Assembly (NCBI GenBank): GCA_963969595.1
Contig: OZ018409.1
Coordinates: 41,553,282-41,617,281, forward strand
DNA from: Neckera pumila
Lineage: Eukaryota > Streptophyta > Bryopsida > Hypnales > Neckeraceae
DNA: 64,000 nucleotides
Direction of reading: 5' to 3'
This document shows, one piece after another, positions 60,633 through 64,000 of the stretch. A program made the translations under genes and the position numbers. The first letter of the stretch is position 1, and each line of letters starts with the position of its first letter. The notes under the pieces are model-generated. The model made no database searches, was not told the origin of the DNA, and saw only the letters and a program-made list of their open reading frames with translations.

Positions 60633-61601
60633 GTGACAAAATTTAGAGAAGGCTGTACCGCAATGGGGTTGGCACAATGTTGCAACGTGTGCGGTAACAA
60701 GTTTCCCAGAGAAGTTTCGAAATTCTGCGCTGTCTGTGGGGAGAAGATATTAGAACAGGAAGTTATGGAAGAGGAGGAGAACTTTGCGGTGGAAGATGAG
60801 GGCAACATGACGGGGCCTCCAGCTCAATTTGCACTTTGGGAAAAATGTGTAAATAGACTATCTTACATTCAAGTTTTTGCTCCTCCAATTTGTCGGGATG
60901 AGAATAAAAAATATGGAAAGAAAGCGTTACTAGCTGCAAATATGGGTATTCAACATAGAATTATGTTGGATAATTATGAGATAGCTAAAAAATAGGTAAG
61001 AGATGCACAGGGCGTTGGGAGATTGTCTGCAGGAGCATTTAGTCTAGAAGAAGAAGGAGTGCTAGAGCGTTTAAGGCAAATTATAAAAGAAAATTGCAAG
61101 AAATCGCAAGAAATTAAATTGGGCAAGAAGAATCATGAACGGGATGAAAGGGAAATTTATAGGTATTTAAAAAAACATTTGAGGTACTTGAGAAGAAAAG
61201 AACGAAATGTAAAAAACTTGATAAGATATAACTAAAACAAGGGAGAGGAATCAAATGAGTTTGTAAATGAGAGTCCTGTGGAAGAAAATAGAGAACTTTC
61301 ACAAACTCTTGTACAAGAAAATAGAGATTTCCCAGAGGAAACAGCGTATGGAGAATATAAACCACCTCCAACTCTTAAAGACAACGAATCTTTTCTATTG
61401 GTGGTGCTGGGTTTACCCACCGTTGATGTTATGAAGAAGCATCTGAGGAAGGTGATGAAAGATGTAAATGCCATAGTCACTCCAAAACCTTTTGGAGTAG
61501 GCTATCGCCAATGGGACAAAGATAAACAGGTCAAGGAGGTTGCAAAGTACTACCGCAAGCAGCAGAAGCAATCTGCGGTGGCGCATGCAGGAGCTTTTTG
61601 A
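60633..61601 (+). pseudogene. Zinc-ribbon reading frame with two in-frame stops
   Basis: One frame runs from an acceptor-like CTTGCAG (ending 60632) to 61601 with stops only at 60993-60995 (TAG) and 61233-61235 (TAA). It encodes CNVC and CAVC pairs (zinc-ribbon type) near the start, a Glu-rich segment, a Lys/Glu-rich helical segment after the first stop, and an end with VDVMKKHLRKVMKD and a Lys/Gln-rich tail. Frame continuity across both stops suggests one former coding region. AATAG followed by GTAAGAG at the first stop is also a good donor, but no fitting acceptor was seen. I do not recognise the protein. Confidence 0.5.
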
Positions 61602-61818
61602 AGTCCTTCACTTTGAGTTTTTTGTTGAATAAGATATTCAATGTTTTGATAATGCTTATTTCTCTTGTCCCACTTTAGAATTTCAATTATGATTGTTCTC
61701 TTCACGTGTTTCGCATTACCTTTTTCTGAGATGACGCCATCTGTTAGACATACTTGGCTATTGACAATTTAGTTTCTTTCTTCTGGTTCATCACTATGTT
61801 TGCAGTTTGATTTAGCAT

Positions 61819-62096
61819 CAGAGTTGTCATATCGGACAGAATCGGACGAATCGGACGGAATTAGGGTTGACTGGCTGCAAACTTTGGAGGTCAATAACTT
61901 TTGCAAAAATTATCCAAATTGGATATATGATATGTTTTTCGGCATCTACAATTTTTGTAAATGCCGAAAAATATATCATATGTCCAATTTAGATAATTTT
62001 TGCAAAAGTTATTGACCTCCAAAGTTTGCAGCTAGTCAACCTTGATTCCGTCCGATTCGTCCAATTCGTCCGATTCTGTCTGATATGACAACTTTG
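61819..62096. mobile_element. hAT-like hairpin MITE
   Basis: A 278-bp near-perfect palindrome: the left end starts CAGAGTTGTCATATCGGACA and the right end in reverse complement starts CAAAGTTGTCATATCAGACA. Arms are about 130 bp around a centre near 61957. Eight-base duplications TTTAGCAT lie at 61811-61818 and 62097-62104. Eight-base targets and CARAG termini are typical of hAT elements. Confidence 0.9.
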
Positions 62097-62104
62097 TTTA
62101 GCAT

Positions 62105-62493
62105 TAATGGCGCCAGTCTCAGGTAACTGGCATGAATTTGAGTGTGGATGTACATGGCCTTGATCCTGACTTCCGATCAACAAGCCCTTCCTTCAATTTT
62201 GTATTTGTGTCACTCGTCTAAGCATTGTAACCAAATCTGAGAGCGATGGGGAGATTCTTTTTCTTTGTTTTTTTTGAGTTGGAGAGTGGTTTAGTATCCA
62301 AGTGGTAGTGTTTGGATTGGAATTTCTTGTCACATATTCTGGCCATAGTATCCGAATGGTAGTGTTTGGCAAAAAAATTTGGTGTCCTGATGAGCGAAAA
62401 TGTCATCGATGGGACTTGTGAAGCTGACATGTCAAGGGCTGAACACAGAGATATAGTTCTCAATTTGAGGAGCGGTGTGTTGTTGGATTGCAG
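62105..62493. other. Stretch before the LEUNIG-like exon
   Basis: No supported gene. If the next exon belongs to a working gene this is intron. Confidence 0.4.
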
Positions 62494-62638
62494 GCCGATA
62501 TGGAACGTTTCAGTGACGATGGATTGTTGGACAACAACAGGGAATCTTTCCTATCTCATGAAGAAGCAAACCCGCGTGAGTCTTTTTTGGGGGGCAGCAA
62601 AAAGAGCCCTGCTGGTTACAGCATGGATGTTTCCAAAG
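62494..62638 (+). CDS. Isolated LEUNIG-like exon
   Basis: Between acceptor GGATTGCAG and donor AAAGGTGAG lies a 145-bp open exon encoding ADMERFSDDGLLDNN, then ESFLSHEEANPRES and, at the end, YSMDVSKG. In the plant co-repressors LEUNIG and LEUNIG_HOMOLOG the linker before the WD40 repeats reads very similarly (ADM-RF--DGSLDDN, VESFLSHDDADPRD, MDVSKG). LEUNIG recruits histone deacetylases and Mediator to repress target genes. No LisH-domain exon upstream or WD40 exon downstream was found in the window. It is therefore either part of a gene with long introns that continues right of 64000, or a captured fragment. The insertion GGSKKSPAGY is unusual. Confidence 0.65.
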
Positions 62639-64000
62639 GTGAGTCGGTTGTGGACGAATATTCATTGATTGTGGTTTGATCACTTTCTTACATGGACTTT
62701 TCATTGATCATGAATATATCGATCCACAAGTTTATCAACTTTCCATACAAGCGGCTTGTGGTCTGTAGTGGCTAGCAGATCAAATAATCATTCAAGTGTT
62801 GGATGACTGTATTGACCCCTCTATCAAGGTACCACTAGACCATCTCCGCAGCTAGATAGGCAGTTTAAAGTTAAAAAGGTACAAGAGACTTTGAAACTGG
62901 AGTACTTTATAGAGTCAAAATTAAAACATTCAAATGTACAAACACCACTAACCGTGTAGATGAGCGAGTAGAGAAGTGGCAACTTCTCAAAATTTTCTTA
63001 TTTTTAACAGTACGACCATTGTACCTTAAATTATGTTTGGTCTAGGATTCAATTTCTGAGTACTGAAAATCCCACTCAAGTCTTTCTCATGTAGCTTGCA
63101 TTGATGCAATTGGACTCCTCTATTTTGTGACTTGGTTCCCGAGCCAACAAAGCTTCAGTTGTAACCTCGGAATTGCACCAGCTTGAGAGGTCTTTAGCCC
63201 ACTTGGACTTACCATTGTTAGAGCAAACGGAAGGACTGTAACTGCTAAGTACTTATTTCCTGGTATACACTCGTGTCCCAGCACTAAGGATTTGAAGGTT
63301 TGCTTTGTTTATAAGTCTTTGTTGTCTCGAATTTACTAAATAGTGTCGGATGTTGAAAAGGATTTGTACAGATTTCAAATTTTCCAGCATGAGGCATTTC
63401 AAGTGCATTTTCTCAAGAGTTGATGTGATTGTCTTATCTTATTGTAGTGCTTCCAATAGGCACAGGTAGATCATTAGCCCATTGGATTTTTCAAAATCTT
63501 TTTCCTTGATTGTATCTTAGCATATTGATTTCTTCATAAACTCTATCCATGTCTGGTTTGAGTTACCTTTTCAGTTGTTCCTTGTGAGATCTGAGTATGC
63601 AAGTCAGACATAGTGTTGCCACTCCTTGTCGTTTGGTAGTTTTCAGATTATAATCTGTTGTTCACAAGTTTGGTCTTTTCCGAGTTGCATGGCAGAGCTA
63701 CTCAGAGCATCAGCATGCTAGCTTTCACTTTTGTCCGGCAAACTTGGCTTGATGATATGGTGAGTACTGTTGGTTCCATCAAAGATATTTTTCAATTTTT
63801 GCACATGCATAGTTTGTAGATGATGGTAGAACTTTGCCTGGACTAGAGATAAGAGGAGTGCTTTGAGTTTGGTGCTAGTGACGTTATTTCTGAATAGGAT
63901 TTGATTAACTATTGGTTGTAGGGTTCACGACCACCTCAGTTTCGAAGGCAATAGGTATTTGATGCTAACTTTTAACTAACATCAAAATTAGTATCTGAAA
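62639..64000. other. Right end of the window, no supported gene
   Basis: No WD40-coding exon or other recognisable coding segment was found. It may be an intron of a LEUNIG-like gene or intergenic. Confidence 0.4.

Overview
The window is nuclear DNA of a land plant. The recognisable genes are split by GT-AG introns of about 60-700 bp. One encodes a chloroplast-targeted chlorophyll b reductase of the NOL type, and one exon matches the plant co-repressor LEUNIG. Gene-free stretches are AT-rich and full of small transposons. The exact lineage cannot be read from the sequence. Fungal-like IRG-type GTPases in a plant would fit a bryophyte or another non-seed plant, but that is inference.

Left part (1-27.6 kb), housekeeping genes. 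A multi-fibronectin-III protein runs leftward off the window edge (4246 to 1). It is followed by NOL (13159-8809, minus, 13 exons) and an UNC-50 family membrane protein (13843-17553, plus, 10 exons), which diverge from a shared 0.68-kb region. A 691-residue plant coiled-coil protein follows (27579-24338, minus, 5 exons). For all four the exon chain was rebuilt by hand. Phases join without a stop; the NOL, UNC-50 and coiled-coil models are complete, and the FN3 model is open only at the window edge.

Middle part (31.5-55 kb), the accessory locus. This is a tandem segmental duplication. Each unit carries, tail to tail, one plus-strand and one minus-strand GTPase that look like immunity-related (IRG-type) GTPases. 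Unit A (about 31.5-40.9 kb) has an intact plus gene (37089-38537) and a truncated minus pseudogene (40917-40246). Unit B (about 44.2-55.0 kb) has a plus gene with a one-base frameshift and a short C-terminus (47655-48967), and a minus gene with an intact G domain (54683-53790, plus a probable C-terminal exon 53053-52913). The plus-strand proteins begin with an N-myristoylation-type sequence and an Ala/Glu/Arg coiled coil, so membrane association is likely.

Throughout, several kinds of DNA transposon and retroposon can be delimited by target duplications, sometimes with an empty paralogous site inside the window: a TTAA-flanked piggyBac-like MITE family (at least five copies, one nested), and mariner/pogo, Stowaway-like, PIF/Harbinger-like and hAT-like MITEs, a long fold-back family, and a retroposon with a 16-bp target duplication.

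Right part (57-64 kb). It holds an unrecognised minus-strand reading frame, a zinc-ribbon reading frame broken by two in-frame stops, a hairpin hAT-like MITE, and one isolated LEUNIG-like exon. No tRNA, rRNA or CRISPR array was seen.
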